Of a stretch of 64,000 nt of DNA, positions 8,649 to 18,466 are shown piece after piece; position 1 is the stretch's first letter; each line of letters begins with the position of its first letter. The stretch lies in contig CP170502.1 of NCBI GenBank assembly GCA_047947185.1, positions 620,001 through 684,000 of the forward strand. The letters are read 5' to 3'. The DNA comes from JANQJA01 sp047947185. Lineage in GTDB: Bacteria > Pseudomonadota > Gammaproteobacteria > Pseudomonadales > Azotimanducaceae. The translations under genes and the position numbers were made by a program. The notes below the pieces were generated by a model. It was not told where the DNA came from. It saw nothing but the letters and a program-made list of their open reading frames with translations, and did not search any database.

Positions 8649-10928
8649 ATGAATGCACTTGCAAGAATCTGGCTGCTGGCCAGTCTCACCCTGTTTGCCA
8701 TTGTCCCCGTGCAGGCAACGGTCACGTCAGACGCCCCGACAGAGCCGGTCGCAACGGCATTGCTTGAGCCCCTGCCGGTGCATGCCAACACGACCCGTAA
8801 CATCGTCGACGCCCTGGCGAGTCGACACTACGTGGACACCCTCCTCGATGATGCACTTTCCGAGAAAATTTTTGATGGCTATCTTGACGACCTGGACCCG
8901 GCACGCAGTTACCTGCTGGCTTCGGATATCGCCGAGTTCCAGCAATACCGCCATACCCTGGACAACCTGCTGCGTCGCGGCGACGTCGGTCCGGCCTACG
9001 AGATGTTCAACCGTTACCACCTGCGGGTTGTCGACCGGTTCAACTGGGTTATTGCCCTGCTTGAGAAAGGGGTTGACCAGTTCGACTTCACCATTGATGA
9101 ATCACTGCAACTCGAGCGCAAGGATGAGCCCTGGGCCACCAATATGGCAGAGCTGGATGACCTGTGGCGCAAGCGGGTGAAACATGCAGTCCTGAACCTC
9201 CGCCTGGCAAAGAAAGAGCAGAGCGAGATTCAGGAGCTTTTACTGAAGCGCTACCAGAATCGCCTGGCCAGAACCTTGCAGACAAACAGCGAAGACGTCT
9301 ACCAGCTCTACATGAATTCGTTCACGCGTACCTATGACCCCCATACCCAGTACTTTTCCCCGCGTACCAGCGAAAATTTTAATATCAACATGAGCCTGTC
9401 ACTGGAAGGTATTGGTGCCGTGCTCCAGCGTGAGGATGAATACACCAAAGTTGTCAGCATCGTACCTGCCGGCCCGGCTGACAAATCCAAAAACCTCTTT
9501 CCCAACGACAAGATCATTGCTGTCGCCCAGGGTGAGGATGGCGAGATGGTTGATGTCATCGGCTGGCGCCTGGATGAAGTCGTCCAGCTGATCCGCGGCA
9601 AAAAAGATACGGTCGTCAGGCTCAACATTATCCCCGCCGGGAACAAGACCGCCGAGCCCCGGATCATCAACATTACCCGCAACACTGTGAAGCTGGAGGA
9701 ACAGAGCGCCCACGCCGAGGTGATTGAGGTGGAACAGTTTGGTGCGAAACACAAGATCGGCATTATCAACATCCCGACCTTCTACATTGATTTCCAGGCT
9801 TACCAGCAGGGTGACAAGGATTTCAAGAGCACCACGCGTGACGTCGCAAAATTGCTCGAAGACCTGAAGGAGCAACAGGTTGATGGCGTGGTCATTGATC
9901 TGCGGGACAATGGTGGTGGTTCCCTGCAGGAAGCCCGCACCCTGACCGGCCTGTTTATTGACCGCGGACCCACGGTGCAGATCCGGAGCAAGAGCAACCG
10001 CGTTGACATCCTGAATGACAGGGATATTCGCACTGTTTATGACGGTCCCCTTGCCGTACTGGTCAACAGGCTGTCCGCTTCTGCCTCCGAGATTTTCGCC
10101 GGCGCCATACAGGACTACGAGCGGGGCATCATCATAGGCAGCCAGACTTTTGGCAAAGGCACGGTACAGTCGCTGTTGCCGCTGAATCGTGGCCAGCTCA
10201 AAATGACCCAGGCCAAGTTCTACCGCATCAGTGGAGAGAGCACACAGCACAAGGGCATCATTCCCGACATCGCCTACCCGTCGGATTACGACCCGGAAGC
10301 CATCGGCGAGAGCACCCTTGAGGATCCCCTCCCCTGGGACACCATTGCCCCGACCGGTTATCGCACCAAACATTCTGTGGCCCACCTGCTACCCGACCTG
10401 CGAACCCTGCATGATTCACGCGTGGCTGATGATCCCGATTTTGACTATGTGCGCGAAACCATGGCCTATCGCCAGAAAAAGGCTGCCGAGAAGTTCATCA
10501 GCCTGAACGAGGCGACACGGATTGCCGAAAAGGAAAAAGATGACGCTTTCTGGCTGGCGCTGGAAAATCGCAAACGCCTGGCCCATGGTCTTGCGGCTGT
10601 CGCCTCCCTGGATGAACTCAACCCCGAGCGGGCGCCTGCGCTGGCAAGCAACGTCCAGCCCGGTGCTGGTGTGACCACCAGTGCTGAGGATAGCGACAAC
10701 ACGTCAACAGACCAGGAAGAAACTATCACCGGCAACGAAATGGCTGGCCAGGTCACCCTGGGTAATCTGACCCCCGAAGGTGCAGAGAATACGCCTCCGG
10801 CAGCCCCCATTACCGACACCATTGATGAGACTGATGCGTACCTGGTGGAATCGAGCCACATCCTGCTCGACTACATCACCCTGACAAACCGGACCGCCGC
10901 CAAGAAGGCTGATGCCCACCAGATCTAG
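8649..10928 (+). CDS. prc: C-terminal processing (tail-specific) protease Prc
   Basis: A periplasmic serine protease of 759 residues that trims or degrades proteins by their C-terminus. It has a signal peptide (about residues 1-24), the N-terminal Prc domain, a PDZ domain around residues 245-335, and the catalytic core with SASASEIFAGAIQDY and SQTFGKGTVQ. By spacing to E. coli Prc (Ser430, Asp441, Lys455) the catalytic residues are Ser478, Asp489 and Lys503. The C-terminal DUF3340 region follows, ending in an acidic, Thr-rich stretch (about residues 665-725) that is likely disordered. Length is slightly greater than E. coli Prc (682). Confidence 0.93.
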   Translation: MNALARIWLLASLTLFAIVPVQATVTSDAPTEPVATALLEPLPVHANTTRNIVDALASRHYVDTLLDDALSEKIFDGYLDDLDPARSYLLASDIAEFQQYRHTLDNLLRRGDVGPAYEMFNRYHLRVVDRFNWVIALLEKGVDQFDFTIDESLQLERKDEPWATNMAELDDLWRKRVKHAVLNLRLAKKEQSEIQELLLKRYQNRLARTLQTNSEDVYQLYMNSFTRTYDPHTQYFSPRTSENFNINMSLSLEGIGAVLQREDEYTKVVSIVPAGPADKSKNLFPNDKIIAVAQGEDGEMVDVIGWRLDEVVQLIRGKKDTVVRLNIIPAGNKTAEPRIINITRNTVKLEEQSAHAEVIEVEQFGAKHKIGIINIPTFYIDFQAYQQGDKDFKSTTRDVAKLLEDLKEQQVDGVVIDLRDNGGGSLQEARTLTGLFIDRGPTVQIRSKSNRVDILNDRDIRTVYDGPLAVLVNRLSASASEIFAGAIQDYERGIIIGSQTFGKGTVQSLLPLNRGQLKMTQAKFYRISGESTQHKGIIPDIAYPSDYDPEAIGESTLEDPLPWDTIAPTGYRTKHSVAHLLPDLRTLHDSRVADDPDFDYVRETMAYRQKKAAEKFISLNEATRIAEKEKDDAFWLALENRKRLAHGLAAVASLDELNPERAPALASNVQPGAGVTTSAEDSDNTSTDQEETITGNEMAGQVTLGNLTPEGAENTPPAAPITDTIDETDAYLVESSHILLDYITLTNRTAAKKADAHQI

Positions 10929-10946
10929 GGCGCGTGGATACGCGTC

Positions 10947-11699
10947 CTACCGGTTTGCCAGATCCCGCTCGACGATATCAAACGCGTGCTGGATCTCCTT
11001 GAATTTTTCTTCCGCCGCCGTGGCAAACTCTGGCGCCATGCCACGGGACTGGATACGGTCGGGATGGTATTCCATGGCCAGCTTGCGATACCGTTTCTTG
11101 ATCACCGTAAGGTCATCACCGCGCGCCGAACCCAGAATCGTGTAATAACGCTCCACATCGTCAGGTACTCCCGTCAATCTGCCCCTGATCTGCCGATACG
11201 CCTCGTCAACGCCAAACAGCTTCACCGCGCCCAGAATCATTCGCTCTTCAACAGCATGGATGTCGCCATCCGCGTGTGCCACCATCATCAGCAGTTCAAT
11301 GACCGAGGCCAGTACCTCGGGCGAGTCACTGAATTCTTCCGCCAGTTGCCTGGCAAAGTCGTCGAAGTCCTGAGGTGAGTCTTTTGCCGCGTTGAATATC
11401 CTGATCGCGAGCTGACGCGCCTGGGGCGTGAGCTTGAAGTTCTCCGTCATCATGCGATCAATCAGATCAACTTCCTGCTGGGTTACCACACCGTCAGCCT
11501 TGGCAAGCTTGCCCAGCATGGAAAATACCGCGGTAAAGTAAATGCTCTGTTTCTGTTCCAGGCGGCTGAAGCCAAAATTGACGCCGCCGCCCCGGCCGTC
11601 CAGCGTCGTGTGCCCCAGCACAGCACCCAGCACCGCACCGATGGGTCCACCCAACACAAAACCGAGGCCACCCCCCAGGATTTTGCCCAGCCAACTCAA
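10947..11699 (-). CDS. djlA: DjlA-like J-domain protein
   Basis: The 250-residue protein begins with a glycine-rich membrane-associated segment (GKILGGGLGFVLGGPIGAVL), continues with a TerB-like helical domain (about residues 50-170) and ends with a J domain containing the DnaK-stimulating HPD triad in MEYHPDRIQS. This is the DjlA arrangement: an inner-membrane co-chaperone of DnaK. The gene overlaps the upstream phosphomannomutase gene by four bases, so it is translated from the same message. Confidence 0.9.
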   Translation of the reverse strand: MSWLGKILGGGLGFVLGGPIGAVLGAVLGHTTLDGRGGGVNFGFSRLEQKQSIYFTAVFSMLGKLAKADGVVTQQEVDLIDRMMTENFKLTPQARQLAIRIFNAAKDSPQDFDDFARQLAEEFSDSPEVLASVIELLMMVAHADGDIHAVEERMILGAVKLFGVDEAYRQIRGRLTGVPDDVERYYTILGSARGDDLTVIKKRYRKLAMEYHPDRIQSRGMAPEFATAAEEKFKEIQHAFDIVERDLANR

Positions 11700-13048
11700 G
11701 CGTTTTCTCCTCCCATCCTGGCAAGAAGCAGAGCCGTCTTGTCTCGCATCAACGCCTCGTTGCCGCGGGATTCAACATTCAGCCTCACAACAGGCTCGGT
11801 ATTGGACATGCGCAGGTTAAAGCGCCAGTCCGCAAAGGTCATGCTGAGGCCATCGGTGAAGTCGATGGCTTCTGCCTGCGGCGCATACACGGTTTCAATT
11901 TCCCGGATCAATGCGGCGGGGTCTTCGATACGCCGGTTGATCTCGCCACTGGCGGGGAAGAGTGCCATCCGTTCGTCCACCAGTGCTGACAGGGGTTTAC
12001 CCGCTGCCGATATCAGGCCGCTGACCAGCAGCCATGGCACCATGCCACTGTCGCAATAGGCAAAGTCGCGGAAGTAATGATGTGCGCTCATTTCACCGCC
12101 ATAGACGGCATTCTCCAGTCGCATACGCTCCTTGATAAAAGCGTGCCCGGTCTTGCTTTGCACGGGGACACCACCAAGAGACTCAACAATATCTATCGTG
12201 TTCCAGGTCAGCCTCGGGTCATGCACAATTTTTTCGCCCGACTGGCGCGCCAGGAAGGCGGCGGCGAGCAGCCCAACAATGTAATAGCCCTCAATAAAGC
12301 GGCCGTTCTCATCAAAGAAAAAACACCGATCAAAATCACCATCCCAGGCAATGCCCATGTCCGCCCCGGTTGCCTGGATAGCGTCGATTGTGGGTGCCCG
12401 GTTTTCAACAAGCAGCGGGTTGGGCACACCATTCGGGAAGTTGCCGTCAGCCTCGTGGTGAACCTTTTCGAACTGGAATGGCAGGAATGGCTCAAGTCTG
12501 TCGATGACGGCCCCTGCCCCACCGTTGCCGGCATTGACAACAATTTTCAGGGGCGCAAGAGACCCGATATCCACGTAACCCAACAGTTTCGCCGTATAGT
12601 CTGCGTGGTGGTCAAGTGCTGTGACCTTGCCCGGTTGTTGGTTTGCGGCGCCGAACCGGTTTGCGGCCACCATGTCGCGGATGTCGTTAAGTCCGGTATC
12701 GCCGCTGATAGGCTTCGATTCCTCACGTACCAGTTTCATACCGTTATAATCTTTTGGGTTGTGGCTGGCAGTGACGGCAATGCCACCGTCCATGGCAAAG
12801 TGGGATGTGGCAAAATATATTTCCTCGGTGCCACACTGCCCGATATCAAAAACGTCAACCCCGGCATCGGTCAGTCCCCGCTGCAATGCCGCACTCATCG
12901 CAGGGCTGGACAACCTGATATCGTGGCCAACAACTATTTTCCGTGGCGACAGGAAGTCCGCATAGGCACGCCCGATCCGGTAGCAGATATCTTCATTCAG
13001 CTCATCGGGAATTCGCCCGCGGATATCGTAGGCCTTAAAACACTTCAT
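11696..13048 (-). CDS. cpsG: Phosphomannomutase (CpsG/ManB type)
   Basis: This 450-residue alpha-D-phosphohexomutase interconverts mannose 6-phosphate and mannose 1-phosphate for GDP-mannose supply to surface polysaccharides. The phosphoserine loop TASHNPKDYNGMK lies near residue 97, the metal loop DGDFDRC near residue 230, the sugar loop GEMSAHH near residue 310 and the phosphate-binding loop SNTEPVVRLN near residue 415. The opening MKCFKAYDIRGRIPDELNED closely follows E. coli CpsG. Start and stop overlap the neighbours by four bases on both sides. No polysaccharide cluster is nearby. Confidence 0.9.
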   Translation of the reverse strand: MKCFKAYDIRGRIPDELNEDICYRIGRAYADFLSPRKIVVGHDIRLSSPAMSAALQRGLTDAGVDVFDIGQCGTEEIYFATSHFAMDGGIAVTASHNPKDYNGMKLVREESKPISGDTGLNDIRDMVAANRFGAANQQPGKVTALDHHADYTAKLLGYVDIGSLAPLKIVVNAGNGGAGAVIDRLEPFLPFQFEKVHHEADGNFPNGVPNPLLVENRAPTIDAIQATGADMGIAWDGDFDRCFFFDENGRFIEGYYIVGLLAAAFLARQSGEKIVHDPRLTWNTIDIVESLGGVPVQSKTGHAFIKERMRLENAVYGGEMSAHHYFRDFAYCDSGMVPWLLVSGLISAAGKPLSALVDERMALFPASGEINRRIEDPAALIREIETVYAPQAEAIDFTDGLSMTFADWRFNLRMSNTEPVVRLNVESRGNEALMRDKTALLLARMGGENA

Positions 13049-13727
13049 ATCTCGTACCTTAACAGTTTCAGATTTACACCGAGTTCAACATCTGTCTTGA
13101 GAGCAACCAACTGTCTGCAGCGCTCTGCCTCGGCCCAATGGGTCTGGACCCGCCGGACGGCCTGGTCGGAGTCCTGGCTGGTCAGCACCGCCGCAAGCGA
13201 CCCGTATCGCTGAACAAGAGACACCGCAGTCTTTTGACCCACCCCCGGCACACCCTTGATATTGTTACTGCTGTCGCCAGTCATGGCCCAGAGGTCAACC
13301 AGTTGCGCTGGCGTGACCCCATAGCGGGTGAGAATCCAGTCTGGTGTATATTCTGACGCCTCAAAATGGTTAAAGATCGCAATTTTATCACCGGCAAGCT
13401 GTAGAAATACGCGATCTGTTGAAAGAATATGTACAGAGACACCACCCGCTGCTGCCCCCACGGCCAGGGTGGCGATCACATCATCCGCCTCGTAGCTGGC
13501 AAGCCTGAGACTGCTTGCGCCCAGGGCACGGAAAGCACTCTCAAAACCCGGCAGGTCTTATCGTGGCTGTCAAAAACAATACAAACATGGCTTGGCTCGT
13601 GGCCCCGTATTGCCCGCTGGACAGACCGGGATGAAGTTGCACAGACAGCCTCAAAGTCCGCGTGCTGCGCCTCGTACACCCTGCGGATGAGGTTAAAGGC
13701 ATCAATCAGGAGCAGGCGCGGCGTCAT
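13045..13727 (-). pseudogene. xni: Broken 5'-3' exonuclease (Xni/ExoIX-like flap endonuclease)
   Basis: Two overlapping frames together encode a 5'-3' exonuclease-like protein. The first frame (13727 to 13476) gives the N-terminus TPRLLLIDAFNLIRRVYE and CIVFDSHDKT. The second, in another frame, reads DLPGFESAFRALG (from 13558 down) then SYEADDVIATLAVG and the H3TH motif GVPGVGQKTAV. The conserved arch segment that normally joins them (the WRH...YK.GR.PMP region of E. coli Xni) is missing. Total length is 683 bases against about 756 for a 251-residue Xni, so about 73 bases appear lost, which also shifts the frame. Either a real decay or an assembly error would explain it. The downstream frame overlaps cpsG by four bases. 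Confidence 0.8.
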
Positions 13728-13738
13728 CTTTCGGGCGG

Positions 13739-15454
13739 CTAGTACCAGCCAACCGCCCCGCCCTCGTTGCGTGGATCCTTGATGCCCCGTATCAGCCCGT
13801 CCTGGAACTCAATGGAATTTGCGTCACCAATTCCCCTGCCGAAGCGCACCTCAACAAAATTCCTGTGCCCCATGGACTGAAGCAGCCGCCGCGTATCCGG
13901 TGAAAAGGCAAAGTTTTCGGCCATAATCACATTGGGTAGCCAGCCATGGTGAAAGCGCGGCACGGAAACGGCATCTTCAATCGGCATCCCGTGGTCAATC
14001 ACATTGACGATCACCTGCAGTACCGTGGTGATGATTGTCGAACCACCAGGTGAACCCGTGATCAGCACTGGCTTGCCGTCTTTTGTCACGATGGTGGGTG
14101 ACATGGAACTCAGCATACGCTTGCCCGGGGCAATGGCATTCACTTCGCGGCTGATCAGCGCCAGTTGGGAATCCGCCCGGTCAGCACCGGCATCAACCAG
14201 CGTATCCGGCTTGATGGTAAAGTCGTTCATCTCATTGTTGAGCAAAATCCCTGTTCCCGGCACAACAATCTTGTTGCCATAACCACTGTTCAGGGTTGTC
14301 GTCAGGGCGACCATCATGCCGTTCTTGTCCATCACCGAAAGGTGGGTTGTTTCCCGGCTTTCCGTTGGCCAGCGCCCAGCGCCTATGTCGGCACTGTCGC
14401 TCGCCTTCAGCGGATCAAAGTCGGCAAAACGCTGCCTCGCATACGCCTTGTCAGTCAACATGGATAGCGGGACCTCGGCAAAATCGGGATCCCCCAGGTG
14501 CTCTGCCCGATCAGCATAAGCACGCCGCTCTGCCTCGATCAGCAGGTGAATTGCAGCGGCGCTGCCATACCCCATGGACGCGATATCGTAGGGTTCAATC
14601 ATATTCAGCATCTGGACAATCAGGGCGCCACCGGAAGATGGCGGACCCATACCCCAGATGTCGTAACCCCGATAGGTGCCATGCACTGGCGCACGCCAGA
14701 CGGAACGGTAGGCTGCCAGGTCAGCCAGCGTTATCTCGCCATCACCCCGCTCCATTTCCTCAACAATCAGTGCCGCGGTCTTGCCCTCGTAAAAACCGGC
14801 CCGGCCCTGGTCCGAAATCCGTTTGAGTACCCGGGCAAGATCGGGTTGCCGCCACAGCTCTCCCGCTTCATAGGGTTCACCATCACGACTGAATTTGGCC
14901 ACGGACGCGGGGTAGTCTTTCATCCGGGGCAGGACATTACGAAACTGGCGCGCCAGGTCATGGGTCAGCGGAAACCCGTCCCGGGCGAGCTGTATGGCCG
15001 GCGCCAGCACTTCCTTACGGGATCGGGTCCCGTACCGCGCCAGCAGGTCGAGCAGTCCATCCACCGAACCGGGTACACCCGCTGCCTTGTGACTCGCGGT
15101 GGACAGGCCGCGGATAATCTCACCTTGCTCGTCCAGGTACATGTCCGCCGTGGCGCTGGCTGGTGCTGTTTCGCGATGATCCTGGGTGAGCACCTCCCCA
15201 CTGGGCAGACGCAAGACAACAAACCCGCCCCCCCCGATGTTCCCCGCTGACGGGTAGGTAACCGCCAGGGCAAATGCCGTGGCCACAGCCCCATCAACGG
15301 CATTGCCGCCTGCACGCATGATCCTGGCGCCTGCCTCGGAGGCGAGTGCCGAACGCGACGTGACCAGGCCATGTGGACTAAGGGTTGCTTCCTGGCTCGC
15401 AGCCTGGGCCTGGCCAACGGCAAATAACAGGAGAATCCAGAAATATCTCATCAA
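13739..15454 (-). CDS. ggt: Gamma-glutamyltranspeptidase
   Basis: A periplasmic enzyme of 571 residues that cleaves the gamma-glutamyl bond of glutathione and matures by self-cleavage. The signal peptide covers about residues 1-19 (ending AQAAS). The cleavage and nucleophile site is ESRETTHLSVMDKNGM, where the first Thr of TTHLSV corresponds to Thr391 of E. coli. GYGNKIVVPGTGILLNNEMN and the GSPGGSTI substrate loop are conserved. It ends 11 bases before the exonuclease remnant on the same strand, so it probably heads the ggt-xni-cpsG-djlA transcript. Confidence 0.93.
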   Translation of the reverse strand: MMRYFWILLLFAVGQAQAASQEATLSPHGLVTSRSALASEAGARIMRAGGNAVDGAVATAFALAVTYPSAGNIGGGGFVVLRLPSGEVLTQDHRETAPASATADMYLDEQGEIIRGLSTASHKAAGVPGSVDGLLDLLARYGTRSRKEVLAPAIQLARDGFPLTHDLARQFRNVLPRMKDYPASVAKFSRDGEPYEAGELWRQPDLARVLKRISDQGRAGFYEGKTAALIVEEMERGDGEITLADLAAYRSVWRAPVHGTYRGYDIWGMGPPSSGGALIVQMLNMIEPYDIASMGYGSAAAIHLLIEAERRAYADRAEHLGDPDFAEVPLSMLTDKAYARQRFADFDPLKASDSADIGAGRWPTESRETTHLSVMDKNGMMVALTTTLNSGYGNKIVVPGTGILLNNEMNDFTIKPDTLVDAGADRADSQLALISREVNAIAPGKRMLSSMSPTIVTKDGKPVLITGSPGGSTIITTVLQVIVNVIDHGMPIEDAVSVPRFHHGWLPNVIMAENFAFSPDTRRLLQSMGHRNFVEVRFGRGIGDANSIEFQDGLIRGIKDPRNEGGAVGWY

Positions 15455-15505
15455 ACCGGTCCATCAGTATCAAAATCACAGGCCTTAAGCTTATCATGAC
15501 CCGTT

Positions 15506-16720
15506 ATGACAGGGCCCACTGAACAGGATCTCACGCCAGAGGAAATGCGGCGCCTCGCCTTACTGGCCCAGGGGCTGCTGAAACCCGCATTCGGGCGCGG
15601 CCGACAAGCAGTTCGAGACGCAGTAAAACACCTGGGATACATCCAGATAGATACCATTGCCGTTGTCGAGCGCGCCCATCACCATGCCCTTGCAACACGC
15701 ATTCCGGGTTATACAGCAAGTATGCTGGACGCGCTGCAGCAAAGCCGGGATGTGTTTGAGTACTGGACCCATGCTGCCGCTTACCTGCCCATGGAAGACT
15801 ACCGCTTCTATTTGCCCATGATGCAGGGTTATGCCCGCAAGCAGGGTGTCGACCAGAAAATTGCCCGCGAAATTAAGGCGCGAATTCGCGCGGAGGGACC
15901 GCTCCAGTCCCGGGATTTTCAAAGCCCGGCCGGGCACAAATCCGGTGGTTGGTGGGACTGGAAACCGGCGAAAGTCGCACTTGACCAGCTATTCCTGGCG
16001 GGCGAACTGATGGTTGTACGCCGTGAAAATTTCCAGAAAGTCTACGATTTGACGGAGCGCGCCCTGCCTTCCCATATTGCCACGGCACACCCCACAGAAG
16101 CCGAGTGGGGGCAATATCTTGCCGGGCGGTTCACGCGCGCTCTGGGCATCGCACGCAAAACTGATCTCGCCTATGCCCGGTCGACCATAAGACGGTTTGG
16201 CGCGGGTGACGTCATGCCACACCTGGAGGCCGCCTTGTCTGGGCTTACTGAAGCCGGCATCCTGGTGCCGGTCATCTACCAGGGGGCTAACTGGTACCTG
16301 TCGGCAGACCTGCTTGCCCGGTTACCTCTGCGCGTCAGCAAGCAACGCGTGGTTTTTCTCTCCCCTTTTGACAACCTGGTCATCAACCGGTCACGGCTCC
16401 AGGCGCTGTTTGATTTTGACTACCTGATTGAATGTTATGTGCCGGCGCATAAGCGCCAGTACGGTTATTTTTGCCTGCCCATGCTCTGGGGTGATGAGAT
16501 GGTGGGACGGGCAGATATCAAGGCAAACCGGAAGGAGCAGATCCTGGAGGTCCAGGGGCTATTCCTGGAATCGGACCAGGCTGTCAGCGACAAACTGGTG
16601 CTGGCGCTCGCCCGGGGGCTCCATGACTTTGCCGCGGCCAATGGCTGCTCGCGCGTTGCCCTCCAGCAGACCAGGCCAGCGCAGTTAAAGCGCCGGCTCT
16701 CGGCATCCCTGGCCAACTGA
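15506..16720 (+). CDS. ycaQ: YcaQ/AlkX-like winged-helix DNA glycosylase
   Basis: The 404-residue protein matches the HTH_42 (DUF1006) family of DNA glycosylases that unhook interstrand crosslinks and excise bulky alkyl adducts. The catalytic Q-x-D motif is seen in YIQIDTIAVVERAHHHAL (near residue 49), the form typical of YcaQ rather than the QxQ form of Streptomyces AlkZ. It includes the conserved segment YVPAHKRQYGYFCLPMLWGD in the C-terminal third. It stands alone, divergent from ggt and convergent with the acyl-CoA synthetase gene. Confidence 0.85.
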   Translation: MTGPTEQDLTPEEMRRLALLAQGLLKPAFGRGRQAVRDAVKHLGYIQIDTIAVVERAHHHALATRIPGYTASMLDALQQSRDVFEYWTHAAAYLPMEDYRFYLPMMQGYARKQGVDQKIAREIKARIRAEGPLQSRDFQSPAGHKSGGWWDWKPAKVALDQLFLAGELMVVRRENFQKVYDLTERALPSHIATAHPTEAEWGQYLAGRFTRALGIARKTDLAYARSTIRRFGAGDVMPHLEAALSGLTEAGILVPVIYQGANWYLSADLLARLPLRVSKQRVVFLSPFDNLVINRSRLQALFDFDYLIECYVPAHKRQYGYFCLPMLWGDEMVGRADIKANRKEQILEVQGLFLESDQAVSDKLVLALARGLHDFAAANGCSRVALQQTRPAQLKRRLSASLAN

Positions 16721-16722
16721 AA

Positions 16723-16744
16723 GCCAGGCCTAGATCTGCCTGGC
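16723..16744. terminator. Hairpin between convergent genes
   Basis: GCCAGGC (16723-16729) and GCCTGGC (16738-16744) form a perfect 7-bp stem with an 8-base loop at the junction of two convergent genes. No T-run follows, so termination is only suggested by position. Confidence 0.35.
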
Positions 16745-18355
16745 CCGCCCCGCCCAGTAAGGCTCCCGCACCAGGCGCCGCTGGATCTTGCCGGACGGCA
16801 GGCGTGGCAGGTCGTCGACAAACTCAACAGACTTGGGCGCCTTGAAAGCTGGCAGGTGACCACGCGTAAACGCAATCAGCTCCTCGGCCAACTGGTCCGT
16901 GCCCGCAATACCGGTCTTCAGCATCACAACCGATTTGACTTCTTCACCCCATTCCTCGTTTGGCACACCCACGGTGCAGACGTCCGCGACAGCCGGGTGT
17001 TTCAGCAGCACATCGTCGGTTTCCTGGGGATAGATGTTCACACCACCGGAAATGATGGTTTCCGCGCTGCGCCCGGTCAGGAAGAGGTATCCATCCTCAT
17101 CGAAGTAACCCATGTCACCCAGGGTAAAAAAATCACCCCGGTAACTCTTCTGGGTCTTCTCCTCGTCCTTGTAGTAATTAAAGCGTGTCTCCGGTGCCTT
17201 GAAATAAATGGTGCCTATCTCTCCCTGGGGCAACTCATTGCCATCATCATCCATGATGCGGTTATCTGCTCCTTCCGGTGACTTGCCGACACTGCCGGGT
17301 TTTGTCAGCCATTCTTCCGGTCCAATGAAGAACCCGCCACCACCTTCAGTTGCCGCGTAGTATTCGTAAATCACCGGCCCCAACCAGTCCATCATGGCCT
17401 GCTTCACATGCACCGGGCAGGGCGCGGCACCGTGCAGGACGTAACGAAGCTGGCTCAGGTCGTATTTTTCCCGGGTTTCCGCGGGTAACGCCAGCAACCG
17501 GTGAAACATGGTTGCAACCATGTGCGTATGGGTGATTTTGTATTTCTCGATGAGGCGAAGCGTCTCCTCCGCGTCCCACTTGTCCATGAGCACGGTACCA
17601 ACACCCTGGGTCAGGGGTGCCGTGATGTTAAACGCCAGCGGCGCAGCATGATAGGCGGGCCCGGTACAGAGGGCCCGGTCCGTCGCCGGATTCCAGGCAG
17701 CCGCAGTGACAGAACGCGCCAGGCTGGCAGCCGCCTGGGCGGCGTTGGTCGCCCCGACCCCGGCCGCGGCCAGGGCTGCCTGGGGATTACGTGGACGATA
17801 CACCCCCTTGGGCCGGCCGGTTGTCCCGGATGTATAGAGCATCTGGGTGCCCACCTCCGGGTTGTCGATATTGGTGGCGTCCTCCGCCCCCACAACACTG
17901 TCGTAGTCGTCAAACCCCTCAATGGCGCCACCGGCAGCCAACGCAACCTTCAACTGTGACTGGTTATCACGGAGTGCTTCTATCGCTGGCAGCGAACAGC
18001 GTACGTCAGCGATAAACGCCTTGGCCTCACAGTTGCCCACGATGTAGGACGCATTGTCGCCCGTCAGGTGCCAGTTGATCGGCGTTACGCGATAGCCGGC
18101 ACGCATACAGGCATGGAACACCTCAACAAATTCCGGCCGGTTGACCAGCAGCATGGCCACACCATCATCCGGCTTCAAGCCAGCTTTGCGCAACACCCTC
18201 GCCAACTGGTTGGCGCGTGCATTCAGTTCGCTGAAGGTCCGGTCGCCGAAGTTGGAGATTACGGCCATTCGATCCGGCGCCTCCTGGGCGTGGTAAGCCG
18301 ACGTCATGCCCGTCATCATTGCCTGGGGCAGTTCCAACTTCCCTGCATCACTCAT
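16730..18355 (-). CDS. AMP-dependent acyl-CoA synthetase
   Basis: This 541-residue adenylate-forming enzyme activates a carboxylic acid to its CoA thioester. The ATP-binding P-loop is YTSGTTGRPKGV (near residue 170), the hinge and A8 region GRSAETIISGGVNIYP, and the catalytic lysine lies in LPSGKIQRRLV near the C-terminus. It resembles medium/long-chain or aromatic acid CoA ligases (FadD/CaiC group); the substrate cannot be told. An AG-rich binding site (GGAGAGGG) precedes the ATG. It is divergent from a small conserved-looking gene. Confidence 0.88.
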   Translation of the reverse strand: MSDAGKLELPQAMMTGMTSAYHAQEAPDRMAVISNFGDRTFSELNARANQLARVLRKAGLKPDDGVAMLLVNRPEFVEVFHACMRAGYRVTPINWHLTGDNASYIVGNCEAKAFIADVRCSLPAIEALRDNQSQLKVALAAGGAIEGFDDYDSVVGAEDATNIDNPEVGTQMLYTSGTTGRPKGVYRPRNPQAALAAAGVGATNAAQAAASLARSVTAAAWNPATDRALCTGPAYHAAPLAFNITAPLTQGVGTVLMDKWDAEETLRLIEKYKITHTHMVATMFHRLLALPAETREKYDLSQLRYVLHGAAPCPVHVKQAMMDWLGPVIYEYYAATEGGGGFFIGPEEWLTKPGSVGKSPEGADNRIMDDDGNELPQGEIGTIYFKAPETRFNYYKDEEKTQKSYRGDFFTLGDMGYFDEDGYLFLTGRSAETIISGGVNIYPQETDDVLLKHPAVADVCTVGVPNEEWGEEVKSVVMLKTGIAGTDQLAEELIAFTRGHLPAFKAPKSVEFVDDLPRLPSGKIQRRLVREPYWAGRARQI

Positions 18356-18466
18356 TTCTGGTCCCTCTCCAAAAGATATGCTCTTGACTTGTTTTGCTTG
18401 TCACCGCGATTTAGATTGCATTAACTTAATGATGAGCGCAAGTAACAGCAACCCGGGAGAGACGGC

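Noticed and set aside
13476..13727. Two short minus-strand frames that could be called two separate genes
   Set aside because: Together they spell one 5'-3' exonuclease with a missing middle, so they are treated as one broken gene.
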